Below are positions 9,327 to 17,336 of a DNA stretch of 64,000 nt, piece after piece. The notes below the pieces were generated by a model. It was not told where the DNA came from and made no database searches. It was given only the letters and a program-made list of their open reading frames with translations. Position 1 is the first letter of the stretch; the number at the start of each line of letters is the position of its first letter. The DNA comes from Undibacterium pigrum. Its GTDB lineage: Bacteria > Pseudomonadota > Gammaproteobacteria > Burkholderiales > Burkholderiaceae_D. Location of the stretch: positions 868,001-932,000 of the forward strand of contig NZ_QJKB01000001.1 of the NCBI RefSeq assembly GCF_003201815.1, in the 5' to 3' direction. A program made the position numbers and the translations under genes.

Positions 9327-9842
9327 ATGACGACAGCAGACAACCAGGCTTATAAAAACAAGCAAACCATCTCTGAAACAGACCCTTGTTTTCATTTCAG
9401 AGATGGTTTGACTACTGACGCACTGGCCACCAGCCAATTGATCTCACAATTTGCTCCGGATTTTTGTCTCAATCCAGATGGGAGTGGTGCGGATTTATTT
9501 CTGCAGTCAGTATCAGAATCTGCAGAATTTTCTTATCTTACTGATGCACGCTATCACTTTATCCTTGCGTGGCACGGTGAAACGCTGGCTGGCTTCATTG
9601 CCATGCGCGACCTCAGCCACCTGTTTCATCTTTTCGTCAATCCATCATTTCAGAAGCAAAAACTGGCAAGCATCCTTTGGCAGCGCGCACGTCAGCATGC
9701 CGCCGCACAAGGGCATGCAGGCGGTTTCACTGTTAATTCTTCCTTGAGCGCCATTCCTGTATATGAGCATTTTGGTTGTCAGGCCAAGGGCAAGATAGTA
9801 GAAATGCATGGCATTGCCTTTTTACCCATGCAAATGCCTTAA
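9327..9842 (+). CDS. GNAT family N-acetyltransferase
   Basis: A 171-residue protein. The second half is GNAT-like: a strand GFIAMRDLSHLFHLFVNP, the acetyl-CoA loop region FQKQKLASILWQRARQHA, and the strand-helix SSLSAIPVYEHFGCQ. The first 70 residues are less typical and carry a short ISETDPCFHF segment. The gene lies 33 bases after the DUF2863 gene and may be co-transcribed. The acyl acceptor is unknown. Confidence 0.75.
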   Translation: MTTADNQAYKNKQTISETDPCFHFRDGLTTDALATSQLISQFAPDFCLNPDGSGADLFLQSVSESAEFSYLTDARYHFILAWHGETLAGFIAMRDLSHLFHLFVNPSFQKQKLASILWQRARQHAAAQGHAGGFTVNSSLSAIPVYEHFGCQAKGKIVEMHGIAFLPMQMP

Positions 9843-9917
9843 GCCCACCTTTAGCAAGTTTTTACTATGCAAATACTAGCTGCCAATTTTGCTTGGCACA
9901 TTTGTGAAAATCCGTTG

Positions 9918-9942
9918 TACAATTAGTTTTGAACGGTCGTGC
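9918..9942 (+). promoter_or_regulatory. Candidate promoter and TetR-type operator before the acyl-CoA dehydrogenase operon
   Basis: TACAAT at 9918-9923 is a plausible -10; TTGGCA at 9893-9898 is a poor-spaced -35. Directly downstream, GAACGGTCGTGC (9931-9942) is a near-palindrome with GNACG and CGTNC arms, the form often bound by TetR-family regulators of acyl-CoA metabolism. It would sit at the transcription start. The assignment is by pattern only; no regulator gene is adjacent. Confidence 0.4.
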
Positions 9943-9998
9943 TTTTTTCTGCTTTCTTATTAATTGCTTGCTGCGGCCATCATAAAACAGGAGACAAC

Positions 9999-11189
9999 AT
10001 GGATTTAAATTACACGGCAGAAGACCTTGCCTTTCGGGATCAGGTGCGCACCTACCTGGAAGCCAATCTTCCACAAGACCTGCAGCAAAAAGTATTGAAT
10101 CATAAACGCCTGTCCAGAGAAGACTTTGTTCGCTGGCATAAAATACTCGCCAAACAGGGCTGGGTAGCCACAGGCTGGCCAGCAGAATACGGTGGCACAG
10201 GCTGGACAGCCACCCAGCGCCATATCTTTGAAGAAGAATGTGCACGTGCTGGTACACCAGCTATCCTGCCCTTTGGCGTGAATATGGTGGCCCCCGTCAT
10301 CATGGCCTTTGGCAATCAGGCACAAAAAGACTATTACCTGCCGCGCATATTGAGTTGCGAAGACTGGTGGTGCCAGGGTTACTCAGAACCAGGCTCAGGC
10401 TCAGACCTTGCTTCCCTGAAAACCCGTGCTGAGCGCGAAGGCGACCACTACATCGTCAATGGCCAAAAAACCTGGACCACCCTCGCCCAACACGCTGACA
10501 TGATTTTCTGCCTGGTACGCACAGACACTGGTGTACGCAAGCAGGAAGGCATCTCTTTCCTGCTGATTGATATGAAAACACCAGGCATTACCGTACGCCC
10601 GATCATCATGCTCGACGAAGAACATGAAGTGAATGAAGTCTTCTTCGACAATGTCAAAGTTCCGGTAGAGAACCTGATAGGCGAAGAGAACAAGGGCTGG
10701 ACTTATGCCAAATACCTGCTCGGCCATGAGCGCACGAACATCGCTGCCGTAGGCCGCGCCAAACGTGAATTGCAGTTCCTCAAGCGCATCGCCGCCAAAC
10801 ATCAAAAGAATGGCCTGCCGCTGATTGACGATGCAGTGTATGCCAGCAAGGTTGCCAGCCTGGAAGTGGAATTGATGGCGCTGGAAATTACCGTACTGCG
10901 CGTCATTTCACAAGACAGTGGCCGCCCTGGACCGGAAGCATCGCTGCTCAAGATCAAGGGAACAGAAATCCAGCAAAGGCTGACGGAGTTGATGGTAGAA
11001 GCAGTTGGCCCTTACGGCTTGCCGTTTGATCCGGCCTTCCTCGAAGGTGAGACTGAACATAGCATAGTCGGCGACGATGATGCTGCGCCTTTGGCGCCGT
11101 ACTACTTCAATTTCCGCAAAACTTCCATTTATGGTGGTTCCAACGAAATTCAAAAAAATATCATCACTCAGATGATCCTGGGTCTGTGA
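9999..11189 (+). CDS. Acyl-CoA dehydrogenase, large-subunit type (FadE26/PimC-like)
   Basis: A 396-residue flavoprotein. The start at 9999 follows CAGGAGACAAC; the frame's earlier start has no such site. The N-terminus DLNYTAEDLAFRDQVRTYL, the FAD segment GYSEPGSGSDLA (about residue 125) and the C-terminal IYGGSNEIQKNII are characteristic. The position that carries the catalytic Glu in short-chain enzymes (IYEGT) is Gly here, usual for large subunits of heteromeric acyl-CoA dehydrogenases. The partner subunit follows after 10 bases. The pair probably dehydrogenates a bulky or dicarboxylic acyl-CoA. Confidence 0.9.
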   Translation: MDLNYTAEDLAFRDQVRTYLEANLPQDLQQKVLNHKRLSREDFVRWHKILAKQGWVATGWPAEYGGTGWTATQRHIFEEECARAGTPAILPFGVNMVAPVIMAFGNQAQKDYYLPRILSCEDWWCQGYSEPGSGSDLASLKTRAEREGDHYIVNGQKTWTTLAQHADMIFCLVRTDTGVRKQEGISFLLIDMKTPGITVRPIIMLDEEHEVNEVFFDNVKVPVENLIGEENKGWTYAKYLLGHERTNIAAVGRAKRELQFLKRIAAKHQKNGLPLIDDAVYASKVASLEVELMALEITVLRVISQDSGRPGPEASLLKIKGTEIQQRLTELMVEAVGPYGLPFDPAFLEGETEHSIVGDDDAAPLAPYYFNFRKTSIYGGSNEIQKNIITQMILGL

Positions 11190-11199
11190 GGAGAGCAAA

Positions 11200-12339
11200 A
11201 TGGATTTCAACTTAACACAAGAACAAACACAGTTTGCTGATGCCTTGCGTCGCTGGGTAGAAAAAGACTATGGCTTTGAACAGCGCAAGCAAATTATAGA
11301 ATCGGCTGAAGGTATATCCGATAAAGCATGGGCTGGTCTGGCAGAACTGGGCGCACTGGCCCTACCAGTACCGGAAGAACAAGGCGGTTTCAATGGTTCT
11401 GCCATTGACATGCTGGTCATCATGCAGGAACTGGGACGCGGCATTGTTATCGAGCCCTACTTTGCTACTGTCATGGGTGCAGAGTTTTTGAAAAAATCCG
11501 GCAAGCATGCAGATGTGCTTGAGCAAATCGCTGGCGGCGAAGTCAAACTGGCGAATGCACTGGGCGAAAGACAATCACGTCACGACCTGTTTGACATTGC
11601 CGCCACTGCCAGCAAAAACGGCGATGGTTTTGTACTCAATGGCAGCAAGACCGTGGTGCTGCATGGTGCCCAGGCTGACAAATTGATCGTCTCTGTACGC
11701 AGCAGCGGCGCGCAACGCGATACAAATGGCATCAGCCTGTTTATCGTTGACGCCGATGCAGAAGGTATCAGCCGTCGCGATTACCGTACCATTGATGGTT
11801 ATCGTGCGGCAGATATTACATTCAACAACGTGCAAGTTGGTTCTGATGCTCTGTTAAGCACAGTCGATGGCGGTTGGGAATTGCTGGATGCGGTGGCCGA
11901 TTACGGCGTTACCCTGCTGTGTGCAGAGTCCATAGGCATCATGGAAGCAATTACCGCAGCTACCCTGGATTATCTGAAAACACGCCAGCAATTTGGCGTG
12001 CCTATCGGCAAATTCCAGGTCTTGCAACATCGCATGGCAGAAATGTTCATGGAAATGGAACAGGCCCGCTCCATGGCGACACTGGCTGCAGTCAAAATCG
12101 CCTCTGACGATGTGGAAGAACGCCGCCGTACAGTATCTGCCGCCAAGGCCAGGATAGGCCAGGCTGCCAAATACATAGGCCAGCAAGCTGTGCAATTGCA
12201 TGGTGGCATGGGTGTCACCAATGAACTGCCGGTTGCCCACATGTTTAAACGCCTGACCACGATAGAGCTGACACTGGGTGACACTGATCATCATCTGGCC
12301 AGATTTGTCGCACAACCCGGCTTTAAAAGCGCAGCTTGA
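11200..12339 (+). CDS. Acyl-CoA dehydrogenase, small-subunit type (PimD/FadE27-like)
   Basis: A 379-residue acyl-CoA dehydrogenase homologue whose ATG follows GAGGAGAGCAAA at the end of the preceding gene. It starts DFNLTQEQTQFADALRRWVE and carries the C-terminal LHGGMGVTNELPVAHMFKRLTTIE, where the paired-subunit families have lost the usual IYEGT stretch. Pairing with the large subunit suggests an alpha2beta2 enzyme such as pimeloyl-CoA or steroid side-chain dehydrogenases. The terminator after it ends this two-gene unit, although the MaoC genes beyond it could share the pathway. Confidence 0.88.
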   Translation: MDFNLTQEQTQFADALRRWVEKDYGFEQRKQIIESAEGISDKAWAGLAELGALALPVPEEQGGFNGSAIDMLVIMQELGRGIVIEPYFATVMGAEFLKKSGKHADVLEQIAGGEVKLANALGERQSRHDLFDIAATASKNGDGFVLNGSKTVVLHGAQADKLIVSVRSSGAQRDTNGISLFIVDADAEGISRRDYRTIDGYRAADITFNNVQVGSDALLSTVDGGWELLDAVADYGVTLLCAESIGIMEAITAATLDYLKTRQQFGVPIGKFQVLQHRMAEMFMEMEQARSMATLAAVKIASDDVEERRRTVSAAKARIGQAAKYIGQQAVQLHGGMGVTNELPVAHMFKRLTTIELTLGDTDHHLARFVAQPGFKSAA

Positions 12340-12348
12340 TTGCTGTAG

Positions 12349-12379
12349 AAAAATCCCGACTGTGTTCGGGATTTTTTTT
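12349..12379 (+). terminator. Rho-independent terminator
   Basis: AAATCCCGA and TCGGGATTT form a 9-bp stem with a short loop, followed by a run of eight T residues. It lies 10 bases after the small-subunit stop and before the MaoC start. Confidence 0.85.
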
Positions 12380-12416
12380 GCCTTTTAAAACATCAAGGAA
12401 ACAACGAGGACACACT

Positions 12417-12878
12417 ATGAGTATCAAAACAGATCGCTGGTATTTTGAAGATTTTGTTCCTGGCACCGTCATAGAACTGGGACAGCGCGTAGTAACGGAA
12501 GAAGAAATCATTACATTCGCCAGGCAATTTGATCCGCAATCATTTCACGTTGATAAAGAAGCGGCCAGTCAATCCATCTTTGGCGGCGTCATCGCCAGCG
12601 GCTGGCATACCTGCGGCATGATCATGCGTATGGTGGTGGATGGCTTTCTGGCCAATTCATCGAGCATGGGCTCCCCTGGTGTTGATGAAATACGCTGGAT
12701 ACTGCCAGTACGCCCTGGCGACACCCTGACTGTCACAGCCGAAACCACAGGCAGCAAACTGTCAACTTCAAAACCAGACCGCGGCGTCATCAATACTTTA
12801 TGGAAAGCCTATAACCAGGAAGGCAAGCTGGTTTGCACGATCACTGGCATGGGCATGTTTGGCCGTCGTCCAGAGTAA
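12417..12878 (+). CDS. MaoC family dehydratase
   Basis: A 153-residue single hot-dog protein. The start at 12417 is preceded by AACGAGGACACACT; the frame is open upstream but crosses the terminator. The hydratase-2 motif is present as FDPQSFHVDKEAA followed by FGGVIASGWHT, giving the catalytic Asp and His. It probably hydrates an enoyl-CoA made by the upstream acyl-CoA dehydrogenases. A second MaoC gene follows after 19 bases, so the two may form a heterodimer or act in sequence. Confidence 0.88.
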   Translation: MSIKTDRWYFEDFVPGTVIELGQRVVTEEEIITFARQFDPQSFHVDKEAASQSIFGGVIASGWHTCGMIMRMVVDGFLANSSSMGSPGVDEIRWILPVRPGDTLTVTAETTGSKLSTSKPDRGVINTLWKAYNQEGKLVCTITGMGMFGRRPE

Positions 12879-12897
12879 AAATAAACAATAAGGAGAC

Positions 12898-13353
12898 ATG
12901 ATGAGAGAATTTAATAGCCTTGCTGAATTAAAAGACTTGATAGGCCAGGAAGTTGCGCAATCAGAATGGGTAGAAATCAGCCAGGAAAGAGTGAACACTT
13001 TTGCTGATGCAACTGGCGACCATCAATGGATACACATCGATGTAGAAAGAGCCAAACGTGAGTCCCCATTTGGTGGACCGATTGCACATGGCTTTTTGAC
13101 TTTGTCCTTGCTACCCATGCTGGTTGCCAATGCCATCAAACTTACTTACGTCAAAATGGGGGTCAATTATGGACTCAATAAAGTACGCTTCCCCTCCCCT
13201 GTTCCTGTCGGCAGCTGGGTACGCGCGCGTTTGAAATTACTGGAAATTGAAGACATCAAGGATGGTGCCCAATTCACCTGGGAAGTCACGATAGAACGTG
13301 AAGGCCAGGACAAACCGGTATGCGTGGCAGAATCAATCTCACGCGCCTATTAG
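12898..13353 (+). CDS. MaoC family dehydratase, NodN-like
   Basis: A 151-residue hot-dog protein with the motif FADATGDHQWIHIDVERA and the following FGGPIAHGFLTLSLL, which supply Asp and His of the hydratase site. AAGGAGAC precedes two consecutive ATGs (12898 and 12901); the second has the better spacing. The closest named relatives are NodN-like enoyl-CoA hydratases. It belongs to the same operon as the first MaoC gene. Confidence 0.88.
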   Translation: MMREFNSLAELKDLIGQEVAQSEWVEISQERVNTFADATGDHQWIHIDVERAKRESPFGGPIAHGFLTLSLLPMLVANAIKLTYVKMGVNYGLNKVRFPSPVPVGSWVRARLKLLEIEDIKDGAQFTWEVTIEREGQDKPVCVAESISRAY

Positions 13354-13387
13354 TCCTGCCAAACCTCATCTTTCAGAGACCGAGTCC

Positions 13388-13768
13388 ATGCCCAGTCAAG
13401 ACACAATAAAACGCTTCATCGCCAAAGTTGAAGCGAACGAACATGCTGCAGCATGTGAAGAGTTTTATACTGAAAATTCAAGCATGCAGGAAAACCAGGC
13501 CAAGCCCAGGATAGGCCGTGCGGCGCATGTAGCGGCTGAACATGCCGTCATGTCACGCGCGAGGTCAGTCACATCTACCTGCGTGCATCCGGTCTTGGTA
13601 AATGGCGATCATGTCGTTATTCGCTGGATTTTCAGATTTGAATGGCTGGACGGCAGTGTCACGCAAATGGAAGAACTTGCTTATCAGCGCTGGGAAGGTG
13701 AATGCATAGCGGAAGAAACTTTCTTCTATGATCCGGCACAGCGAATTCCACAAAGACCCACTGCGTGA
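13388..13768 (+). CDS. SnoaL-like / NTF2-fold protein
   Basis: A 126-residue protein of the cone-shaped NTF2/SnoaL fold, judged from the N-terminal helix DTIKRFIAKVEANEHAAACEEFY, the central VIRWIFRFEWLDGSVTQMEELAYQRWEG and size. The start at 13388 is the first ATG after the MaoC stop; the frame is open upstream but overlaps that gene. Such proteins act as small isomerases, cyclases or hydratases. Its place after two MaoC genes suggests a role on the same acyl-CoA pathway; the reaction is unknown. Confidence 0.75.
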   Translation: MPSQDTIKRFIAKVEANEHAAACEEFYTENSSMQENQAKPRIGRAAHVAAEHAVMSRARSVTSTCVHPVLVNGDHVVIRWIFRFEWLDGSVTQMEELAYQRWEGECIAEETFFYDPAQRIPQRPTA

Positions 13769-13772
13769 AATG

Positions 13773-13806
13773 CAATAAGGTCAAAGTTCATACTCTGGCC
13801 TTATTG
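13773..13806. terminator. Hairpin between convergent genes
   Basis: CAATAAGG (13773-13780) and CCTTATTG (13799-13806) form an 8-bp stem, with a second inner AAGT/ACTC-like pairing. It separates the SnoaL-like gene from the minus-strand BNR gene. No T-run follows, so it is only a probable bidirectional terminator. Confidence 0.45.
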
Positions 13807-13823
13807 TCTCGTTGTGAACTAGA

Positions 13824-14906
13824 TTAATAAAATTTGACTGCGTAAATCGGTGGCAGATTAGCTGATATCTGATACCAGTCTTCCCCTTCATTTTCACTCG
13901 CCCATAAATTACCGGTAGTCGACGCCATCAGCAGATTCTTGCCATTTTCTGACACAGCCAGGCCATGACGATACACCAGATCATAACAATCTTGTTGTGG
14001 CAAACCATTCCGCAAAGACTCAAAGGTTTTGCCGCCATCCCGTGTACGCGTGACACTCATGGAGCCATGCAGGGGAACGCGCTTTTGATCAGCCACCGCG
14101 GGAACAAACCAGGCAATATCTGGGTTGCGCGGATGAGCGGCTACAGCAAAACCAAAGTCGGGGATACCTTCAGGCAAATGTAATTGTTGCCAGCTTGCTG
14201 CATCATCTTCACTGCGCCAGATGCCATTATGATGCTGGCACCATAAAACATGGCTGGCAAACTTGCTACGGGCGATAAGATGCGGGTCCTGGATATTTTG
14301 CTTGTCTGCCAAATCAGGTGGCATGTAGGCAGCATGCATACCGGACGCAGACAACCCCCAATTTTTCCCGCCATCCTCTGTTTTCCAGGCACCACCACAG
14401 GAGATACCCAACAAGATATGCTGAGAATTGCGCGGATTGACGCATATCGAATGTATGCCTGGCGTGTCGTAACCGCCGCCCATCCACTCCTTGCGCTCTT
14501 CCCTGTCCCATAAGCTACGCACCAATTCCCAACTGTTGCCGCGATCTGGTGAGCGGAATAAGCCGCCTGGCAAGGTTCCAGCCCATAGTACGCCAGGCTC
14601 ATCACCTCCACCGGTTTCCATAGACCAGATGACTTTGAGCTTCCATTCAACATCGTCATCTGTTTTGGCATGTTCAGGGTAGGCTGGCACGGCAATCTCA
14701 GTCCAGTCGTCACGGCCTTCATCGCGCCTGTGCAACTTGACTCCAAAGTGTCCGAGATTCAATGCCGCATAAACAGCGCCATCGCGTTTGTCATGCAGGC
14801 ACATACTCAAAGGCTCACCAAGGAAACTGATCTGATCCAGTTCCCACTTGCCGTCAATATGGATCATTTCAAACAAACCCTTGCGGGTTGCTACCATTGC
14901 TTTCAT
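13824..14906 (-). CDS. BNR/sialidase-like beta-propeller protein
   Basis: A 360-residue protein built of BNR repeats: S-x-D-x-G-x-x-W forms appear as SPDRGNSWE, TEDGGKNWG, SEDDAASWQ, TRDGGKTFE and SENEGEDWY. There is no signal peptide, so it is likely cytosolic. Two adjacent ATGs (14909 and 14906) are possible; I choose 14906, six bases after GGAGG, while the first overlaps the preceding stop as TAATG. That GGAGG lies in the last Gly-Gly codons of the upstream gene. True sialidase activity is doubtful because the FRIP motif is not evident. Its coupling to a ubiquitin-like protein is the main clue to its function. Confidence 0.8.
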   Translation of the reverse strand: MKAMVATRKGLFEMIHIDGKWELDQISFLGEPLSMCLHDKRDGAVYAALNLGHFGVKLHRRDEGRDDWTEIAVPAYPEHAKTDDDVEWKLKVIWSMETGGGDEPGVLWAGTLPGGLFRSPDRGNSWELVRSLWDREERKEWMGGGYDTPGIHSICVNPRNSQHILLGISCGGAWKTEDGGKNWGLSASGMHAAYMPPDLADKQNIQDPHLIARSKFASHVLWCQHHNGIWRSEDDAASWQQLHLPEGIPDFGFAVAAHPRNPDIAWFVPAVADQKRVPLHGSMSVTRTRDGGKTFESLRNGLPQQDCYDLVYRHGLAVSENGKNLLMASTTGNLWASENEGEDWYQISANLPPIYAVKFY

Positions 14907-14908
14907 CA

Positions 14909-15178
14909 TTAGCCTCCTGAAAGTGCCTGCAAAACATAAACCTGGCTATTTGAACTTAAAGGATCGTGTAAGCCATTGCGTCGCATGACGCGTTTACCGT
15001 CGATAAAAACCACCACATGAAAACGCAGGTCACCCTGTTCATCCAGGATATAGCCGCGTAAAGTAGGGTTGACCTCGAATGCTGCTTCCAGCCCATCACG
15101 CAAATTATCAGCTGCAGTTTCTACCTCAGGAACCTCAGTAAAGCGACTGAGTTGCTGGGTAAAAATCAGCCTGGCCAT
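14909..15178 (-). CDS. MoaD/ThiS-like beta-grasp protein ending in Gly-Gly
   Basis: An 89-residue protein of the ThiS/MoaD ubiquitin-like fold. It has the first strand ARLIFTQQLSRFT, the helix ADNLRDGLEAAFEVNP, and the late strand QVYVLQALSGG that ends exactly in the diglycine needed for adenylation and thiocarboxylation by an E1-like enzyme. No E1, ThiG, MoaE or molybdopterin gene is next to it. It lies between a CYTH gene (2-base gap) and a BNR-repeat gene (1-base overlap). It may serve as a sulfur carrier or protein modifier; the partner is unknown. Confidence 0.8.
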   Translation of the reverse strand: MARLIFTQQLSRFTEVPEVETAADNLRDGLEAAFEVNPTLRGYILDEQGDLRFHVVVFIDGKRVMRRNGLHDPLSSNSQVYVLQALSGG

Positions 15179-15180
15179 GA

Positions 15181-15648
15181 TTATGCCCAGTCCTTGTAAG
15201 GATGTTTGAGCAAATTTGCATTTGCATAGCGCCTGTCGTGGCTGACTTCTTCACCCAGCCAGGCCGGGCGCTCAAATTGCTGCTGCTCGGATTCAAGCTC
15301 AACCTCGGCCACAATAAGGCCGAGATTATCACCGATGAACTCATCGACTTCCCAGATCAAACCAGCGAGAGGAATGCGATAACGAGTTTTTTCTATGAGA
15401 GGTTGCTGGCAGACTGTGTCCAGCAAGATTTGTGCATCGGCCAGCGGGATGGGGTATTCCCATTCGCTACAGCTAATGTCGGTTGACAGACCCTTGATGG
15501 TCAGCATCGCACGTTCAGCTTCTATGCGTACCCGTACGATGCGACCCGGGTCAGAGCAAATATAACCCTGGCGCAGAAATGTGCCCTGCCCCTGCTGCTT
15601 GAAATCCTGATTCACAACAAGGAATTTGCGTTCAATCTCTACGCCCAT
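15181..15648 (-). CDS. CYTH domain protein (triphosphate tunnel enzyme)
   Basis: A 155-residue single-domain CYTH protein. The start at 15648 is preceded by CGGAG at good spacing; a TTG further up lacks one. The signature ExExK is present as E4, E6 and K8 in GVEIERKF, followed by the tunnel Arg/Lys pattern (IVRVRIEAE, LTIKG) and the acidic EVDEF and AEVELES segments. Family members hydrolyse inorganic or thiamine triphosphate or act as class IV adenylate cyclases. The length fits the bacterial triphosphatase type. It is the second gene of a four-gene minus-strand run. Confidence 0.88.
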   Translation of the reverse strand: MGVEIERKFLVVNQDFKQQGQGTFLRQGYICSDPGRIVRVRIEAERAMLTIKGLSTDISCSEWEYPIPLADAQILLDTVCQQPLIEKTRYRIPLAGLIWEVDEFIGDNLGLIVAEVELESEQQQFERPAWLGEEVSHDRRYANANLLKHPYKDWA

Positions 15649-15675
15649 CACTACTCCGATCAATAAATATCGGAA

Positions 15676-16800
15676 TTATGCACTCAATGTCGCCAAAATC
15701 GGTTGCAACATCGCTTCACCCAGCTTGATACTGCGCGAACCATCCCAGCCTACCTCTGCATCTGGCAAGTTGGCATTGTCCTTGAATGGCAATTCCAGAG
15801 TCAATGAAACGCATTTGAAAGTATGTCCAATATACTTGGATGCCAGTTTCAATACATCTTCATTGTATTTGGATGCTTCGTAACCGTATTTGGTCTGGAA
15901 GTCCGGGCTGGCCAGGCAGAAGCTATTCACAAAATGCTGTTGTTCCTGCATCTGCTTTTCGCTAAAGCCTGCCAGCATTTCACTGCCAGCCACGAAGATA
16001 TAAGGCAAGGCTTCATCACCATGAATGTCGAGGAACAGGTCGCAACCGGTTTCATGAATCTTGTTCTTGACGTGATAGACTTCCGGACTGGTTTCCAGCG
16101 AAGGTGTCATCCATTCACGGTTCAGGTTGGCACCGGCTGCATTGGTACGCAGGTTACCGCGTACAGAACCATCAGGGTTCATGTTCGGAACGATGTACAC
16201 AACCGCTTTTTCCAGGATGCTGCGTGCGATTGGATTGGATGGATCCAGCAAGGCATTCAAGGTGCCTTCAACCAGCCATTCAGCCATGGTTTCGCCCGGA
16301 TGCTGGCGAGCAATAATCCAGACTTTCTTTTCAGCCGCTTGGTCACCAACTACGATCAGGTTCAGATCGCGGCCATCGACGGTATTACCCAGGTCTTCAA
16401 CACGGGCAACTGAAGAATTTTCCACCCCACCCAGCAAAGCCAGGTGACGCTCCCAGGTATAAGGTTCAAAATAAGCGTAATACACGCTATCACGCTCGGG
16501 TGTATGGCGTATGGTCATGACCTTGCCGTCGAACTCGGTATCGACACGGAACCAGTTGGCCCTGTCATAACTTGCTACGGCGCGATAGCCTTCCCAGCCC
16601 TTGGCATAGGTAGCATCACCCGCATTGAGGATACGCATGACAGTCTCCTGACCACGCGCACCCTGCAAGCGAAAGTGAAACCACTGCCAGATGTCGGCAT
16701 GTGAATCCTTGCGCAAATTTAAATCGATGGCCCCCGCCTGTTCCGCCTTGACGACTTCGATCGCTCCCGCGTCGAAATTCTGACTGATTTTAATTGTCAT
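15676..16800 (-). CDS. M14 family cytosolic-type zinc carboxypeptidase
   Basis: A 374-residue metallocarboxypeptidase. The N-terminal beta domain (about 1-110) precedes the catalytic domain. Zinc ligands are visible as HPGE in RQHPGETMAEW and the later His in DIHGDEALPYIF; the catalytic Glu is in LTLELPFKDN. There is no signal peptide, which fits the cytosolic carboxypeptidase (CCP/AGBL-like) subfamily. The ATG at 16800 is chosen over a GTG at 16833. It begins the minus-strand run, 27 bases before the CYTH gene. Family members remove C-terminal residues, often acidic ones; the substrate here is unknown. Confidence 0.87.
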   Translation of the reverse strand: MTIKISQNFDAGAIEVVKAEQAGAIDLNLRKDSHADIWQWFHFRLQGARGQETVMRILNAGDATYAKGWEGYRAVASYDRANWFRVDTEFDGKVMTIRHTPERDSVYYAYFEPYTWERHLALLGGVENSSVARVEDLGNTVDGRDLNLIVVGDQAAEKKVWIIARQHPGETMAEWLVEGTLNALLDPSNPIARSILEKAVVYIVPNMNPDGSVRGNLRTNAAGANLNREWMTPSLETSPEVYHVKNKIHETGCDLFLDIHGDEALPYIFVAGSEMLAGFSEKQMQEQQHFVNSFCLASPDFQTKYGYEASKYNEDVLKLASKYIGHTFKCVSLTLELPFKDNANLPDAEVGWDGSRSIKLGEAMLQPILATLSA

Positions 16801-17010
16801 GTTGTATTTATTCAGATATGTTTTTTTAAGCACCGTAAAAATACGGCGACCTAGACTGGTATTCTCACAGTTTTTTCTGAATTATGAAAATATTTCAGTC
16901 AATTAATGAATAAAATCGGACAAATATTTTCACCAAAGCAAGCATTTAAGAAGTTTCTGACCAAACATAGCAATATTCGCCACGATATACTATAATCTTT
17001 CGCTCAGTGT

Positions 17011-17087
<77 letters not shown>

Positions 17088-17106
17088 AAAATTTGATTTA
17101 ACATTT

Positions 17107-17139
17107 AAAGGTTATGGTATTTATACTGTAACCTTTTTT
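17107..17139 (+). terminator. Terminator of the tRNA gene
   Basis: AAAGGTTA and TAACCTTT form an 8-bp stem with an inner GTA/TAC pairing, followed by a run of T residues. Confidence 0.7.
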
Positions 17140-17336
17140 GTTTATGGTCAAGTTTGCGACTGGTATTTTATTGCTCACATCTCCGACTCGTTTCCTTAAC
17201 TACAACAGAATGTCAGTGCTTTGTCGTTAACATATTATTTAGTCTAAAGTTTTTTCTTCATCTCTAACATCATCACCTGCAGCTCCAAGTTTTTCTGGTT
17301 TTTCTCTCAGTTGCTTCTCAATGCAAGGAGTTATCC

